NCBI GenBank assembly: GCA_963763485.1
Contig: CAVXOW010000006.1
Span: forward strand, 620,001 to 684,000
Reading direction: 5' to 3'
DNA: 64,000 nucleotides
Source: CAWCKS01 sp963763485
GTDB lineage: Bacteria > Pseudomonadota > Alphaproteobacteria > Rhizobiales > Xanthobacteraceae
This document shows positions 39,815-50,469 of this stretch, in pieces. The notes under the pieces are model-generated. The model was not told where the DNA came from. It saw nothing but the letters and a program-made list of their open reading frames with translations, and ran no database searches. Position 1 is the stretch's first letter; each line of letters opens with the position of its first letter. Both the position numbers and the translations under genes were made by a program.

Positions 39815-40546
39815 TCACACCGATGCCGCGCCATCGATCGCGACCTCGGCGCCGGTGATGTAGCTCGCCTCGTCCGATAACAGGAATAGCACGAGTTGTG
39901 CCACCTCGTCGGCGGTGCCCATGCGGCGCATCGGTACATTCTTCAGCCGAGTCGCGCGCTGCTCCTCGGTCCAGAACGCCAGCATCTCGGTGTCGATCGG
40001 GCCGGGATGCACCGAGTTGACCCGGATCTTGTTCTTGGCGAGGTCGATCGCGGCGGCCTTGGTCATCCCGCGCAGCGCCCACTTGGTGGCGCTGTAGGCG
40101 AATGCAGCAGGCGAGCCGCGCAGGCCGGCGACCGACGAGATATTGACGATCGAGCCGCCGCCGGACCGCTGCATCGCGCCGACCACCGCTTTCATGCCGA
40201 GGAAGCAGCCGGTCTGGTTGATGCGCAAGTGCCGCTCCCACAGGTCCAGATCGGTCTCGCCCATGAACGCCGGCTTGAAGATGCCGGCATTGTTGATCAG
40301 GCCGTGGAGCCCGCCGAATCCCTCGGCCGTCTGCACCGCGCGTGCCCATTCAGCCTCGCTGGTAACGTCATGGCGCACGAATTTGGCAGCGCTGCCGAGT
40401 TCCTTGGCCAACGCGTTGCCCTCGCTCTCGAGCACGTCGCCGATCACCACCTTGGCGCCCTGGGCCACCAACAACCGCGCCTCGGAGGCGCCCTGCCCGC
40501 GTGCGCCGCCGCTGATCAGAATGGTCTTGCCGTCAAATCGAGCCAT
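39815..40546 (-). CDS. SDR-family NAD(P)-dependent oxidoreductase (classical)
   Basis: A 243-residue classical short-chain dehydrogenase: cofactor motif GGARGQG near residue 14, LINNAGIF, catalytic Ser in NISSVAG, YSATKW as Tyr-x-x-x-Lys, and PGPIDTEM. The acidic residue after the second strand (IGDVLES) suggests NAD rather than NADP. Lies back to back with a second, divergent SDR gene; the 83-base gap would carry both promoters. Substrate unknown. Confidence 0.93.
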   Translation of the reverse strand: MARFDGKTILISGGARGQGASEARLLVAQGAKVVIGDVLESEGNALAKELGSAAKFVRHDVTSEAEWARAVQTAEGFGGLHGLINNAGIFKPAFMGETDLDLWERHLRINQTGCFLGMKAVVGAMQRSGGGSIVNISSVAGLRGSPAAFAYSATKWALRGMTKAAAIDLAKNKIRVNSVHPGPIDTEMLAFWTEEQRATRLKNVPMRRMGTADEVAQLVLFLLSDEASYITGAEVAIDGAASV

Positions 40547-40629
40547 TTCGCCTCTCCCTTGTTTATTCGGGTTATTGTCGCTTCAATATGGCACTGTTCC
40601 GTGACGCATTCCATGACCGGAGGATCCCC

Positions 40630-41355
40630 ATGAGTCTCGACGATAAACGCATTCTGGTGATCGGCGGCGGCTCAGGCATTGGTTTCTCCGTGGCGGAAGC
40701 CGCCGTGCAAGCCGGCGCGCAGGTCGTGGTCGCTTCGACCAATGCGGACAGAATCAAGGCCGCCGCCGCGCGCCTCGGCAATCGCGCCTCGGGCGCAGCG
40801 CTCGACATCACCCGCGAGGATCAGGTCGCCGGCTTCTTTGCGAATTCCGGAAAGTTCGACCACATCGCGACTACGGCCGGCGACTGGAACGGCCCGCGCC
40901 GCACGCCGCTCGCCGAGCTCGATCTCGATCAAGCAGCCTCATTGTTCAAGGTGCGGTTCTGGGGCGCGGTGGCCGTCGCCAAGCACGGGGCACGCGCGCT
41001 GAACGAGGGTGGTTCGCTGACCCTGACCGACGGCATGATTGCGCATCGGCCGCAGAAGGCCTCGGCGATTTCGACGGCGATGTGCGGGGCGATCGAGCAC
41101 CTGACCCGCGCGCTCGCCGTCGAGCTTGCGCCGGTGCGCGTCAACGCGGTGTGTCCGGGGCTGATCCGCACAGGTATCTGGGACAGCATTCCCGATGACA
41201 AGCGCGAAGCGCAACTCGCCGAGATGACCAGGCGCCAGCTGCTGCCGCGTCCGGGCGAGCCATCGGAGACGGCCGAAGCCTATCTCTACCTGATGCGTGG
41301 CAGTTACACGACCGGCCAGGTGCTTTACGTCGAAGGCGGCCGCGCGCTGAGCTGA
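40630..41355 (+). CDS. Atypical SDR-family protein lacking the Tyr-Lys pair
   Basis: A 241-residue SDR fold with an intact cofactor motif (IGGGSGIG), VVASTNADR at the end of strand 2 (favouring NADP), and a C-terminal RVNAVCPGLIRTGIW and GQVLYVEGGRALS. At the usual catalytic position it reads QKASAISTAMCGAIEHL, without Tyr-x-x-x-Lys, so it may be a non-classical reductase or have a regulatory role. ATG 40630 has GGAGG 7 bases upstream. Divergent from the classical SDR. Confidence 0.88.
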   Translation: MSLDDKRILVIGGGSGIGFSVAEAAVQAGAQVVVASTNADRIKAAAARLGNRASGAALDITREDQVAGFFANSGKFDHIATTAGDWNGPRRTPLAELDLDQAASLFKVRFWGAVAVAKHGARALNEGGSLTLTDGMIAHRPQKASAISTAMCGAIEHLTRALAVELAPVRVNAVCPGLIRTGIWDSIPDDKREAQLAEMTRRQLLPRPGEPSETAEAYLYLMRGSYTTGQVLYVEGGRALS

Positions 41356-41389
41356 GTTTTTTGCGGTTTTCGGGCAACGCAGCTCGCGA

Positions 41390-41722
41390 TCAGCGGTGAT
41401 CGAAGGTCCGCGCCTCGTCGCCAATGGCCGTCTTCAGTCCGGCGATCGCCGCGCGGAGTTCCTGCTGCTCGGCTCGTAAGACCTTCTTCTCCGTTTCCGC
41501 GACCGCGCGCTCGATGATGACGCTGAGACGCAGGCTGGAGTCTTCGAGGTCGGCAAGCAGCACGAGGAGCAAATCCGCCAGGGTCTTGCCGACGCCCTCC
41601 AGCGCCGACCGCAGCTTGACGGCAGGCGTGCCGTCTTTCGCGCCGCTGCGATCGCGATGTGCACCCACCGCGGCCCGCGGAAAGGCCAGGATCTCCGCTA
41701 TATGGCCGCCTCGTTGCAGCAT
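41390..41722 (-). CDS. Small coiled-coil protein downstream of a PAS-chemoreceptor gene
   Basis: A 110-residue protein I do not recognise. The first half is basic; the second half (LADLLLVLLADLEDSSLRLSVIIERAVAETEKKVLRAEQQELRAAI) is predicted helical and coiled-coil. Third-position GC matches its neighbours and it starts 12 bases after the chemoreceptor stop on the same strand, so it is probably the second gene of that operon. The start could be ATG 41722 or the preceding TTG. A partner of the soluble receptor is a reasonable guess only. Confidence 0.5.
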   Translation of the reverse strand: MLQRGGHIAEILAFPRAAVGAHRDRSGAKDGTPAVKLRSALEGVGKTLADLLLVLLADLEDSSLRLSVIIERAVAETEKKVLRAEQQELRAAIAGLKTAIGDEARTFDHR

Positions 41723-41734
41723 CAACCGGTCCGG

Positions 41735-43411
41735 CTATCTCGCCATCGCCGCCGCTTCCGCTGCCGCACGCTGCATGCTCGCGGACATCTCACCCGTGAC
41801 GGTGGTCTGCTCTTCGACTGCGGCCGCCGTCGACGTCACATATTCGCTGACGTTCTGCATTTCCCGCCTGATCGTCGACAGTGCACCGACGACGTCACCG
41901 GAGATTCCGTTCAGACTCTCGATCTCCTCGGTGATCTTTTCGGTCGCATGCTTGGCTTGACCCGCAAGATTCTTCACTTCCGATGCGACGACCGCAAACC
42001 CGCGGCCCGCTTCGCCGGCACGCGCCAACTCGATGGTCGCGTTCAGCGCCAGCAGATTTATCTGCCCCGTGATGTCCTGGATGATCTGGACAATGCCGCT
42101 CATCGACTGCGCCGCCTGGTTCAGGCGCTGGGCTTCCTGATCCGCGGTCTCGACCCGGCCGAGGGCAGCTATGGCGGTCTCCTTCGACTTCACCATCGCC
42201 GACGAAATCTCGCGCACCGACGCGCTCAGTTCCTCCGCCCCAGCCGCCACCGATTCCATCATGCCGCGCACGCGCTCATTGCCCATCCGCAGCAGCACTT
42301 GCCTGGTGATGTCGGTTGCGTATTTGACGACCTTGAAGGGCTTGCCATTCAGGTCGAGGATCGGGTTGTACGACGCCTGGATCCAGATCTCCTTGCCGCC
42401 ACTTCCGATCCGCTTGAATTCGCCGGCCTGATACTGGCCGCGATTGAGACACGCCCAGAACTCCTTGTATTCCGCACTGTCGCGCATCGCGGGCTCGACG
42501 AACATCCGGTGATGCTTGCCCTGAATCTCGCCGAGCACATAGCCCAACGTCTCCAGGAAATTCTCGTTCGCGGTGATGATCGTCCCATCGAGATTGAATT
42601 CGATCACTGCCTGGGACTTGCCGATGGCGGCAAGCTGGCCACTGACATCAGCCGCTTGCAGCTTTTGCTGCGTTATATCGGTCGCGAATTTGACGACGCC
42701 GAACGGCTCGCCCTTCTCGTCGAGCACGGGATTGTAGCTCGCGAGGATCCAGACCTCCTTGCCGCCCTTGCCGATGCGCTTGTATTCGCCGGCCTGCAAT
42801 TCACCGCTTCTCAGCTTGGCCCAAAACCGCTTGTAATCGTCGCCTTCCCGCATCGCCGGCTCGACAAACATGCTGTGATGCTTGCCCTGGATTTCCGGCA
42901 GCGTGTACCCCATCGCGCCGAGGAAATTCTGGTTTGCCGTGACGATCGTGCCGTCGAGATTGAATTCGATCACCGCCTGCGCGCGATCGATCGCGACGAT
43001 CTTGCCCGCGTCCTTCATGCTGCGGATCTTGGCCGCGGTGATGTCGGTCGCGAGCTTCACCACCTTGATCGGCTTGTTATGCCGGTCGAACACCGGATTG
43101 TAGGACGCCTGGATCCAGATCTCCTTGCCGCCCTTGCCGAGTCGCTTGTACTCGGCCGACTGATATTCGCCGCGGCCAAGCTTCGCCCAGAATTCCCGGT
43201 ACTCGGCGCTGTCGCGCATCGCCGGATCGACGAACATGCTGTGATGCTTGCCCTCGATTTCGGCCAGGCTGTAGCCCATCGCACTGAGGAAGTTCTGGTT
43301 CGCAGTGATGATGGTGCCGTCGAGATTGAACTCGATGGTCGCCTGTGACCGATCGATCGCGGCCAGAAGCGCCGCCGCATCCGCCGCGCTAGAATTGCTT
43401 CTTCGAAACAT
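41735..43411 (-). CDS. Soluble triple-PAS methyl-accepting chemotaxis protein
   Basis: A 558-residue cytoplasmic chemoreceptor. Three tandem PAS domains of about 122 residues are near-repeats of each other (AVIEFNLDGTIITANQNFL ... GKHHSMFVEPAMR ... GGKEIWIQASYNPV ... VVKLATDIT). They are followed by an MCP signalling domain with the hairpin tip INLLALNATIELARAGEAGRGFAVVASEVKNLA. No membrane segments or HAMP. ATG 43411 has GAGGGG upstream. PAS units of this type often bind haem or flavin and sense redox or energy state. No CheA/CheW genes are nearby. Confidence 0.93.
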   Translation of the reverse strand: MFRRSNSSAADAAALLAAIDRSQATIEFNLDGTIITANQNFLSAMGYSLAEIEGKHHSMFVDPAMRDSAEYREFWAKLGRGEYQSAEYKRLGKGGKEIWIQASYNPVFDRHNKPIKVVKLATDITAAKIRSMKDAGKIVAIDRAQAVIEFNLDGTIVTANQNFLGAMGYTLPEIQGKHHSMFVEPAMREGDDYKRFWAKLRSGELQAGEYKRIGKGGKEVWILASYNPVLDEKGEPFGVVKFATDITQQKLQAADVSGQLAAIGKSQAVIEFNLDGTIITANENFLETLGYVLGEIQGKHHRMFVEPAMRDSAEYKEFWACLNRGQYQAGEFKRIGSGGKEIWIQASYNPILDLNGKPFKVVKYATDITRQVLLRMGNERVRGMMESVAAGAEELSASVREISSAMVKSKETAIAALGRVETADQEAQRLNQAAQSMSGIVQIIQDITGQINLLALNATIELARAGEAGRGFAVVASEVKNLAGQAKHATEKITEEIESLNGISGDVVGALSTIRREMQNVSEYVTSTAAAVEEQTTVTGEMSASMQRAAAEAAAMAR

Positions 43412-43855
43412 GACTTTTATTCCCCTCAGCCCCAAGAAATTCCGTCCCGTGGAAATGGCCGCCCCAAGCCGTGACCTGTCGCCTCGCCTGATTCGCGAGA
43501 CAGCCGAATCGGAATGGGTCGAGTCTTCCTCGATCGGCCTAATTTTTTGCTGCACCGATGAGCGACGACCTCTCTCGCTTTCCGCCACGATTCTCGGTTG
43601 CGCATCGAATCCCGGTGCACCTGCGGTGGCGAAAACAGCTACCCGGTACCGCCTGCGCCTTCTTCCAAATCAACAGTGCGTGTTGCTCGCGAGTCGTGAC
43701 GTCGCGCCAATACAGGTTTGAACCGTTCTAATTCGAGCAAATTTGCAAAACCGCCAAAGACAACCTAGCTTTTGAAAAATCTTCCGCTGACGAATTCATC
43801 GACTCGAAAGAAGTCGCGACTCGCTCGTCGACAGCGCAACAAGAACACGCAGGCA
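43412..43855. other. Intergenic region between chemoreceptor and AraC gene
   Basis: About 440 bases between divergent genes, reduced to 360 if the AraC gene starts at TTG 43772. It is relatively AT-rich near 43680-43790, consistent with promoters. No RNA gene, repeat or operator could be identified. Confidence 0.5.
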
Positions 43856-44836
43856 ATGCCGTTCGAACAAGCGCGACGTTCGCTCCAGAAATATCCCTAT
43901 TTTCGTGCCGGCTCCTCCGAGGAGCTGCGGCAAGCGCTGATCACACGCTACGGCGCGTCGGAGGTGAAAGTCGAAGACACCAGTGACCTGAACGCCTGGG
44001 GAACGTTTCTGCAGATGACGGACATCGCGCTCGGTATCATCGGCACCGACAAGGAGTTCAGTTTTGAATTTCCCGAAGTCGACTACGTACGCCAGCAGTT
44101 CGCGATCAAGGGCCGCTCGCGGACGACGACGTCGGGCATTACGACCGAAATCGACGAGCACCGCGCCTGCACCACCTCGCTTGGCCGCCGCATGCGGGTC
44201 GAATGGGGCGCCGACCATGAACGGCTGACACTTCGCGTCAACATGGCGGCGATGGATCGCAAGCTGACGATGCTGCTCGGCGCGCGGCCGAAAACGCCGA
44301 TCGAGTTCGAGACGCAAACCAATGTCAGCCTGCCCTATGTGCAAAGCCTGGTGCGGGTCATGTTGTTCGCCGGCGAACAGGCCGATGCCACCTCGGACCA
44401 GCCGCCGCCGCTGGTGCTTCCCGAGCTCGAGCAGGCCGTCATCGTCAACTTTCTGGCGGCCAACCGCCATGCGTACAGTCAGCGGCTCGAGCAACAGGTC
44501 GGTGGGGCCGCCCCACGGCACGTCCAGATCGCCGAGGAGTACATCGAAGCGAACTGGAGTCGCCCGATCACGATTGAAGCGCTGGTCGAGATCACGGGGG
44601 TCAGTGCCCGCGCCTTGTTCAGGTCGTTTCGGGAACGCCGCGGCTACACGCCGATGGCGTTCGCCAAGACCACGCGATTGCGGCGCGCGAAGGACATGCT
44701 CGGCGCCGGGAGTCCGGACACCTCGGTGACTGCGGTCGCCTATGCCTGCGGCTTTGCGACGATGGGTCATTTCGCCCGGGAGTACCGCCAGGCGTTTGGC
44801 GAGCTGCCGTCGCAGACGATCGCGCGCACCAAGTAG
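43856..44836 (+). CDS. AraC-family transcriptional regulator
   Basis: A 326-residue regulator. The C-terminal 100 residues are two AraC helix-turn-helix motifs (PITIEALVEITGVSARALFRSFRERRGYTPMAFAKTTRLRRAKDML; SVTAVAYACGFATMGHFAREYRQAFGELPS). The N-terminal 200 residues fit the AraC_binding_2 type cupin-like domain found in FeaR/XylS-like regulators. ATG 43856 chosen; the frame is open to TTG 43772 but the extra 28 residues are basic and low-complexity. No obvious target operon adjacent. Confidence 0.9.
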   Translation: MPFEQARRSLQKYPYFRAGSSEELRQALITRYGASEVKVEDTSDLNAWGTFLQMTDIALGIIGTDKEFSFEFPEVDYVRQQFAIKGRSRTTTSGITTEIDEHRACTTSLGRRMRVEWGADHERLTLRVNMAAMDRKLTMLLGARPKTPIEFETQTNVSLPYVQSLVRVMLFAGEQADATSDQPPPLVLPELEQAVIVNFLAANRHAYSQRLEQQVGGAAPRHVQIAEEYIEANWSRPITIEALVEITGVSARALFRSFRERRGYTPMAFAKTTRLRRAKDMLGAGSPDTSVTAVAYACGFATMGHFAREYRQAFGELPSQTIARTK

Positions 44837-45094
44837 AACAGCGGCGAGTTCGATCGAGAGCAATATGATACCGCTCTTCACAACCGGCGCATGACATCGT
44901 TGCCCGCTTGCACGCGGCGATCGCAGAAACCCCGGTCGTTAGCGGGTTTCTCGCACTGCACGCGCAAGGAATCGTAAAGGTTATTGTTTCTCAATAGCAA
45001 CGCGGCGAACTCGCCTCGATTTGTAAGTTTTCTCTTTTGATGGCCGGCAACTCCGCGCCGCTGATTTTTGCAACGAAGCAATTGGAGATGCCCC

Positions 45095-47225
45095 ATGGCC
45101 GGTGCATCGGAGGGCGCGAACGTTCGCGCCGCGACAATCTTCAATATCCGCAACATGCTGATGGGGGCGGTTGCAACGCTCTCACTGTTCGGAATGGTGA
45201 TCTCGGGCTACGTGCTCAAGCGCGCCAATGCCGAGCGGACGATTTCGGCGGACGCCGCCGCGGTCAACGAGACCGCCGACCTTTTGCTGCAGGCGGCCGG
45301 CAACTGGGCGCGCGAGCGCGGCGCGACAAATCTGTCGCTCAACGCGCCGACGCCGGCAACCGATCAGCAGGTGAGCGCGATCGCAAGTTTCCGTAAAGCC
45401 GCCGACAGCGCATTCGCCGGCGGTCTTGCCCGGCTGAAGGACATGCCGTTCGCCGAGCGCGACAGGCTGCTTGGATCGGCGCAACAGTCGTTCGACAAGC
45501 TCGTGGCGTTGCGTCGGCAGGTCGACATCGCGTTGACCACGAGCGGCGCGTCTCGCGATCCGACCGTGGTGGCGCAGCTTGCGCCGGCCGTCACGGCCGT
45601 GATCGTCGCGAGCCAGAACTTGCGCGTTGCCGCCGCGATGGATGAAGACGACGTACAATCGCGGCTCGCGAGCCTGCAGAGCCTGAAACATTTCGTCTGG
45701 GTGATCAGCGAATTCGCCGGTCGTGAGCGGGCGGTGGTTTCGGCGATGGTCGCCGCTAATCAGGCCGATGACGCCGCAGGAAGTCAGCACGCTTGGCATC
45801 TTCCGTGGCCGGGTCGAGACTGCGTGGGAGTTCGTGCAGGCTTATGCCGCCAAACGCTCCGCGGCGCCGGCGGTCGTTGCGGCAACCCAGCGTGTCAATG
45901 ACGAGGTGTTCCGCCGCTTCGAGGAAACGCGCAAGGCGGTCTACGCCGCCGGACTGGCCGGCCAGGGTTACCCACTCAGCTCAACGGATTGGTTCGCGAA
46001 ATCAACGGCCGCGATCGACCAGGTCATCGAGTTGAGCGCAACAGCCAGCAGCGAGGCGCAGCATCTCGCCGCGCAGGCTGCTCGCGACAGCTTCGTCATG
46101 CTGATCGCCAATGCCCTGCTGATGGCGTTCTCGCTCACCCTTGCTTGCCTGACACTGTGGATCGTGCGCGGCCGCGTGGTCGGCTCGCTGCGCCGGATGA
46201 CCGCGGCGATGGCGCAGCTGGCGAAAGGCGAGCTTGCGATTGCGATTCCCTGCGAGGAGCGCCGCGACGAAATGGGCGAGATGGCGCAGGCGCTCGCCGT
46301 GTTCAAGGAGACCGCGATCCGGGTGCGCGACATGCAGGCCGAACGCGAACAGCTCGAGGCCAATGCGCGCGCCGAAAAGACCCGGACGATGAATCGTCTC
46401 GCCGACGATCTCGCGAGCAGCATTGCCGGCGTCGTGCAGAACCTGCAAGGCGCCACGCAAGAGCTCTCGACGTCGGCGCAAACGATGTCGAACGCGGCAT
46501 CGAACACCTCCGAGCAGGCCGGCATGGTGGCGTCCGCAACCGTCGAGGCTTCAACCAATATCGAAAGCGTCGCGGCGGCGGCCGAGGAGCTTTCGAAATC
46601 GATCAACGAGATCAGCCGGCAGGTCTCCAATTCCACACGGATCGTCGGCGACGCGGTCGCCGAGGCCAACAGCACCAACGCGCTGGTCGAAGGCCTCGCG
46701 CAAGCCGCCGACCGCATTGGCGAGGTGCTGAAATTGATCGGCGAGATCGCGAGCCAGACCAATCTGCTGGCGTTGAACGCGACAATCGAGGCGGCCCGCG
46801 CCGGCGAGGCCGGCCGCGGCTTTGCGGTGGTCGCCGCGGAGGTCAAGAACCTCGCCGAGCAGACCGCGCGCGCGACCGACGAGATTGCCGCTCAGATCAC
46901 CGCGATCCAGACCTCTGCCGGCCAATCGGTGCGGGCGATCCGCGGCATCGCCTCGACAATCGACAAGGTCAACGGCGTCGCCAACGCCATCGCCTCCGCT
47001 GTCGAGGAGCAGGGATCGGCGACCCAGGAGATCGCCCGCAACGTGCAGCAGGTCGCGGCCGGCGCCGGCGAGATCTCATCGCATATCGCTGGCGTCTCCG
47101 ACTCGGCCGCCAGGACCGGCGCGGTCGCAAGTTCGGTGCTGTCGGCGGCGGAAAATCTGTCGGGTCAGTCGGTGACCCTCAAGGAGAAGGTACTGGCACT
47201 GGTCGGCGACATCCGCGCGGCGTAA
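45095..47225 (+). CDS. Membrane methyl-accepting chemotaxis protein, frameshifted
   Basis: A 709-residue chemoreceptor after repair. N-terminal membrane helix (MLMGAVATLSLFGMVISGYVL), a periplasmic helical sensor of about 280 residues, second membrane helix (FVMLIANALLMAFSLTLACLTLWIV), HAMP (RRMTAAMAQLAKGELAIAIP) and an MCP signalling domain with tip QTNLLALNATIEAARAGEAGRGFAVVAAEVKNLA. One extra G at 45763-45764 breaks the sensor; repair gives MVAANQPMTPQEVSTLG. ATG 45095 has GGAG 8 bases away. As written the first frame ends at 45901. No pentapeptide methyltransferase tether at the C-terminus. Confidence 0.88.
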
Positions 47226-47516
47226 CGGATTTCCTCCGGCCTCGGTGCGGCAAGGGCCCGATCATCGCCGACCCGATCCAACTCGCGCAGCTTGTTGCGA
47301 GGCTTTTCTCTATTCAAAGTTGCATGTCTCGTCGCCCGGGAGACCCGTACCGCGCCACTACCCGGCAGGGGCGATGGTTCGGCTCGATTTATTCCGAGTT
47401 TATTGACTCTCAATCAGTCATCGCGCCGGTCCGAAGACGGCGTTAACAGTCCGTTGCTGCCCGGCTGCCAAACTGCGAGCCCACGCATGAGGAGCAAGAC
47501 CGCAGGCTGCGACGTC

Positions 47517-48704
47517 ATGACAAGCCAAGTCGCACTGGACCGCATTCAGGGCTACCTTCGGCAGCTGACGCCGCAGGAGCGCGGCCGGCTATTGCTCGAG
47601 ATGGAGCGGTTGCAGCAATGCGGCGAGGGTATCGACGGTCTCGACGAGATTCTGCAGACGCTGCGCACCGAGATCCGTGGCTCTGGTCAGGCCGTTGAAC
47701 GCGTCAGCAATCCCTCGCGCTTCTTCTTCGAGCCGCTGCAGCCGGTGCTCGTCGACTGGTCACCGGAACGTGCCAATCGCGGGCAGATTTCGCGCGGCTC
47801 CCTGACGGCAATCTGGGAGTGGATCAACCAGTTCCTGCTGCCGACCATGGCGCGCGAGTATGCGACAAAGGCCGAGCACCTCAATGCATCGAATGACGTG
47901 CGCGGGGCGCAACGAGCGGCGGCCGAATTCCAGGTCAAGGTGGTCAAGTCGCTCGAAAACATGCTGAGGTCGAATGGTGGGCTGACCCAGGCGCAGGCGA
48001 ACTTCGCAAGATACACCAGCTCGCCGGCCACGATCGACGATCTCACCAAGATGGTCACGGTGCTGCGCAACCATGAGGCGCTCTCGACCTTTATCGCGGG
48101 CCTGCCGGAGCGCATCAAGGCATTCGACGGCGAGGTGCTGGACAAGACGCGGAAGCAGCTTGACGCAATTCGGACCAAGCACGCCGAGGCGCTGCCATTC
48201 GCGCTCGCGATCCTGACGCGGCGGCTGAAGGCGCCGTGGCAGTTGATGCGCCTTGCCACCAAGATCGCCGCCAGCAAGGACATCGCGCGCGTTGCGGCGA
48301 CGCCTTACGCGCTCGCGGTCGACATGGTGCTCGACCACCTCAACGATCGCCGCGCCGCACTGTGTCAGGCCCTGCGCATCAACAAGGTGCCGATTGCCCG
48401 GGACATTCTGACCGGCATCTACGACATCGAATACGCCTTCCGCGTCCGCCTCGACGGCCTTGCGGGATCGGACTGGGGCAAGCGGCTCGAAGCGTTGATG
48501 GAGGCGGTTGCGGTCGACCTCAACAACGAACTGCACAACATCCCCGGCGAACTGCATCATGTGCTGAGCTCGCCGTCGCTCCGCAGCCACGACACGCTCA
48601 CCGGACGGCTGACCTTTCTTGCCTGGAAGGCGCGCGACGCTCTCGCCATGCCGCCCGTGGCCTTGAAGCGCATGTTGAGTTTCAACCAGAAGGTCGCGAG
48701 CTAG
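47517..48704 (+). CDS. Conserved hypothetical alpha-helical protein
   Basis: A 395-residue protein not assigned to a named family. It is predicted almost entirely helical, without signal peptide or membrane segments. It opens with RIQGYLRQLTPQERGRLLLEMERL, a pattern I associate only loosely with Bradyrhizobium hypothetical proteins. Codon use matches neighbours and the frame is clean, so it is a real gene. ATG 47487 is an alternative start. Located between a chemoreceptor and a SulP transporter on the same strand but separated from both by spacers. Confidence 0.7.
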   Translation: MTSQVALDRIQGYLRQLTPQERGRLLLEMERLQQCGEGIDGLDEILQTLRTEIRGSGQAVERVSNPSRFFFEPLQPVLVDWSPERANRGQISRGSLTAIWEWINQFLLPTMAREYATKAEHLNASNDVRGAQRAAAEFQVKVVKSLENMLRSNGGLTQAQANFARYTSSPATIDDLTKMVTVLRNHEALSTFIAGLPERIKAFDGEVLDKTRKQLDAIRTKHAEALPFALAILTRRLKAPWQLMRLATKIAASKDIARVAATPYALAVDMVLDHLNDRRAALCQALRINKVPIARDILTGIYDIEYAFRVRLDGLAGSDWGKRLEALMEAVAVDLNNELHNIPGELHHVLSSPSLRSHDTLTGRLTFLAWKARDALAMPPVALKRMLSFNQKVAS

Positions 48705-48794
48705 AGACCCGCTAACGCTCCCCATTGTCCCGAGCCGCACTCTTGGCCAGAATGCGCATTCCGCACGCACGCGTGCGAGACCCAAGGGAGCGCA

Positions 48795-50467
48795 ATGGCC
48801 TGGCCGATCTTTCGTTCGCTTGCGAATTACCGCCGCGAGTTCCTTGTCGGCGACCTGATCGCAGGACTGACGCTCGTGGCGATCGCGATCCCCGAGCAGA
48901 TGGCGACCGCACGGCTCGGCGGTTTCGCGCCGCATGTCGGCTTCTATGCGTTCATCGCCGGCACGATCGGATTTGCCGTGCTCGGCGGCAACCGCTTCCT
49001 CTCCTGCGGCGCCAATTCCACGATCACACCGATCTTTGCAGGCGGCCTCGCAGTGCTGACCAGCGTCGGCTCCGCCGACTACCAGCTCACTGCGGCGACG
49101 CTGGCGCTCGCGGTCGGCGCGATCCTGCTGGTCAGCGGCGGCCTCAAGTTCGGCTGGGTGGCGAACCTGTTGTCGGCGCCCGTGATCGCCGGCTTCCTCG
49201 CTGGCATCGCCGTGCACATCCTCGCCTCGCAATTGCCGGCCGTGCTCGGCATCTCCGCGCCGAGCGGATCGACGCCCAGCCGCCTCGCCCAGATCGCGCA
49301 ACACCTCGGCGATACCAACCGTTATGCGGTTGCAATCGGGCTCGGCGTCTTTGTCCTGATCATCATCTCGGAATCGATCAGCGCAAAAATTCCCGGCGCA
49401 TTGATTGGTCTTGTCGGTGCGTCGCTTGCCGTCGTGCTGCTCGGGCTTGAGGACCGCGGAGTCGCCATCATCGGCAGCGTTCCCTCGCAATTGCCTGTTT
49501 TCGTGATGCCTGACGTCTCGCCGGAACGCTGGCGCGCGATCGTGCCGCTGAGCCTGTTGATTGCCATCGTCGTCATGGTGCAGACCGCGGCAACGACCCA
49601 GTCGTTCCCGTCCGAACCCGATCAGCCGCCCGACGTCGACCGCGATTTCCTCGGCGTCGGCCTTGGCAGCATTCTCGCGAGCCTGATCGGCGCATTCCCG
49701 GTCAACGCCAGTCCGCCGCGCACCAGCATCGTCTCCGAAACCGGCGGGCGGTCGCAGCTCTCCGGGCTGATCGCAGCGGCCATCGTGCTGGCGATCCTCG
49801 CGTTCGGCGCAGCGCTGCTCGCGCATGTGCCCGAGGCCGCGCTTGGCGGCGTGCTGCTGTTTGTCGCCACCCGCATCGTGCGCGTCAAACAGATGGCGGC
49901 GGTGCTGCGCCAGTCGCCCGGCGAATTCCTGCTGATCGTCGCCACCGCTGCTTCGATCATCGTACTGCCGATCGAGCAAGGCGTCGCTATCGGCATCGTC
50001 ACCTCGCTGCTGCACGGCTTGTGGAGCACGACACGTTCTCACGTCATCGTCTACGAGCAGGTCCCGGGCACGACCGTGTGGTGGCCGCATGAGCGCCCAG
50101 CTTCACGTCAGCACAACGAAGACGTGATGGTCATGGGCTTTCAAGCGCCGCTGTCATTCCTCAATGCGGCGCGCTTCCGCAACGAAATGCTCGGCCTCGT
50201 GCATTCCGCGACGACGAAAACCAAAGCTGATCGTGATCGAAGCCAGCGGCATCCTCGAGATCGATTTCACCGCGGCGCAGGTGCTGATCGACGTGATCGA
50301 GACCTGCCGCCGCGACGGCATCACGGTTGCGGTGGCGCGGCTCGAGTCGGTGCGGGCGCAGGAGGCGTTCGAGCGCTTCGGGATCGACAAGACGCTCGGG
50401 CCGAACCGGGTCTTCATGAGCGTCGACCAGGCGATCAAAGCGCTGACCACCCGAAGACTCCGGTTGA
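48795..50467 (+). CDS. SulP-family anion transporter with STAS domain, two frameshifts
   Basis: A 556-residue SulP/SLC26 inner-membrane transporter after repair (sulfate, bicarbonate or organic anion). The N-terminus GDLIAGLTLVAIAIPEQMATARLGG is the SulP signature; about 10-12 helices follow to residue about 400; the STAS domain has KLIVIEASGILEIDFTAAQVLIDV. One extra A in AAAA 50217-50220 and one extra C in CCC 50450-50452 disrupt it; repair gives TTKPKLIVIE and a stop at 50465-50467, three bases from the convergent ABC gene end. Without repair the frame runs into the opposite gene, which is clearly wrong. Ion specificity cannot be told. Confidence 0.87.
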
Positions 50468-50469
50468 GG

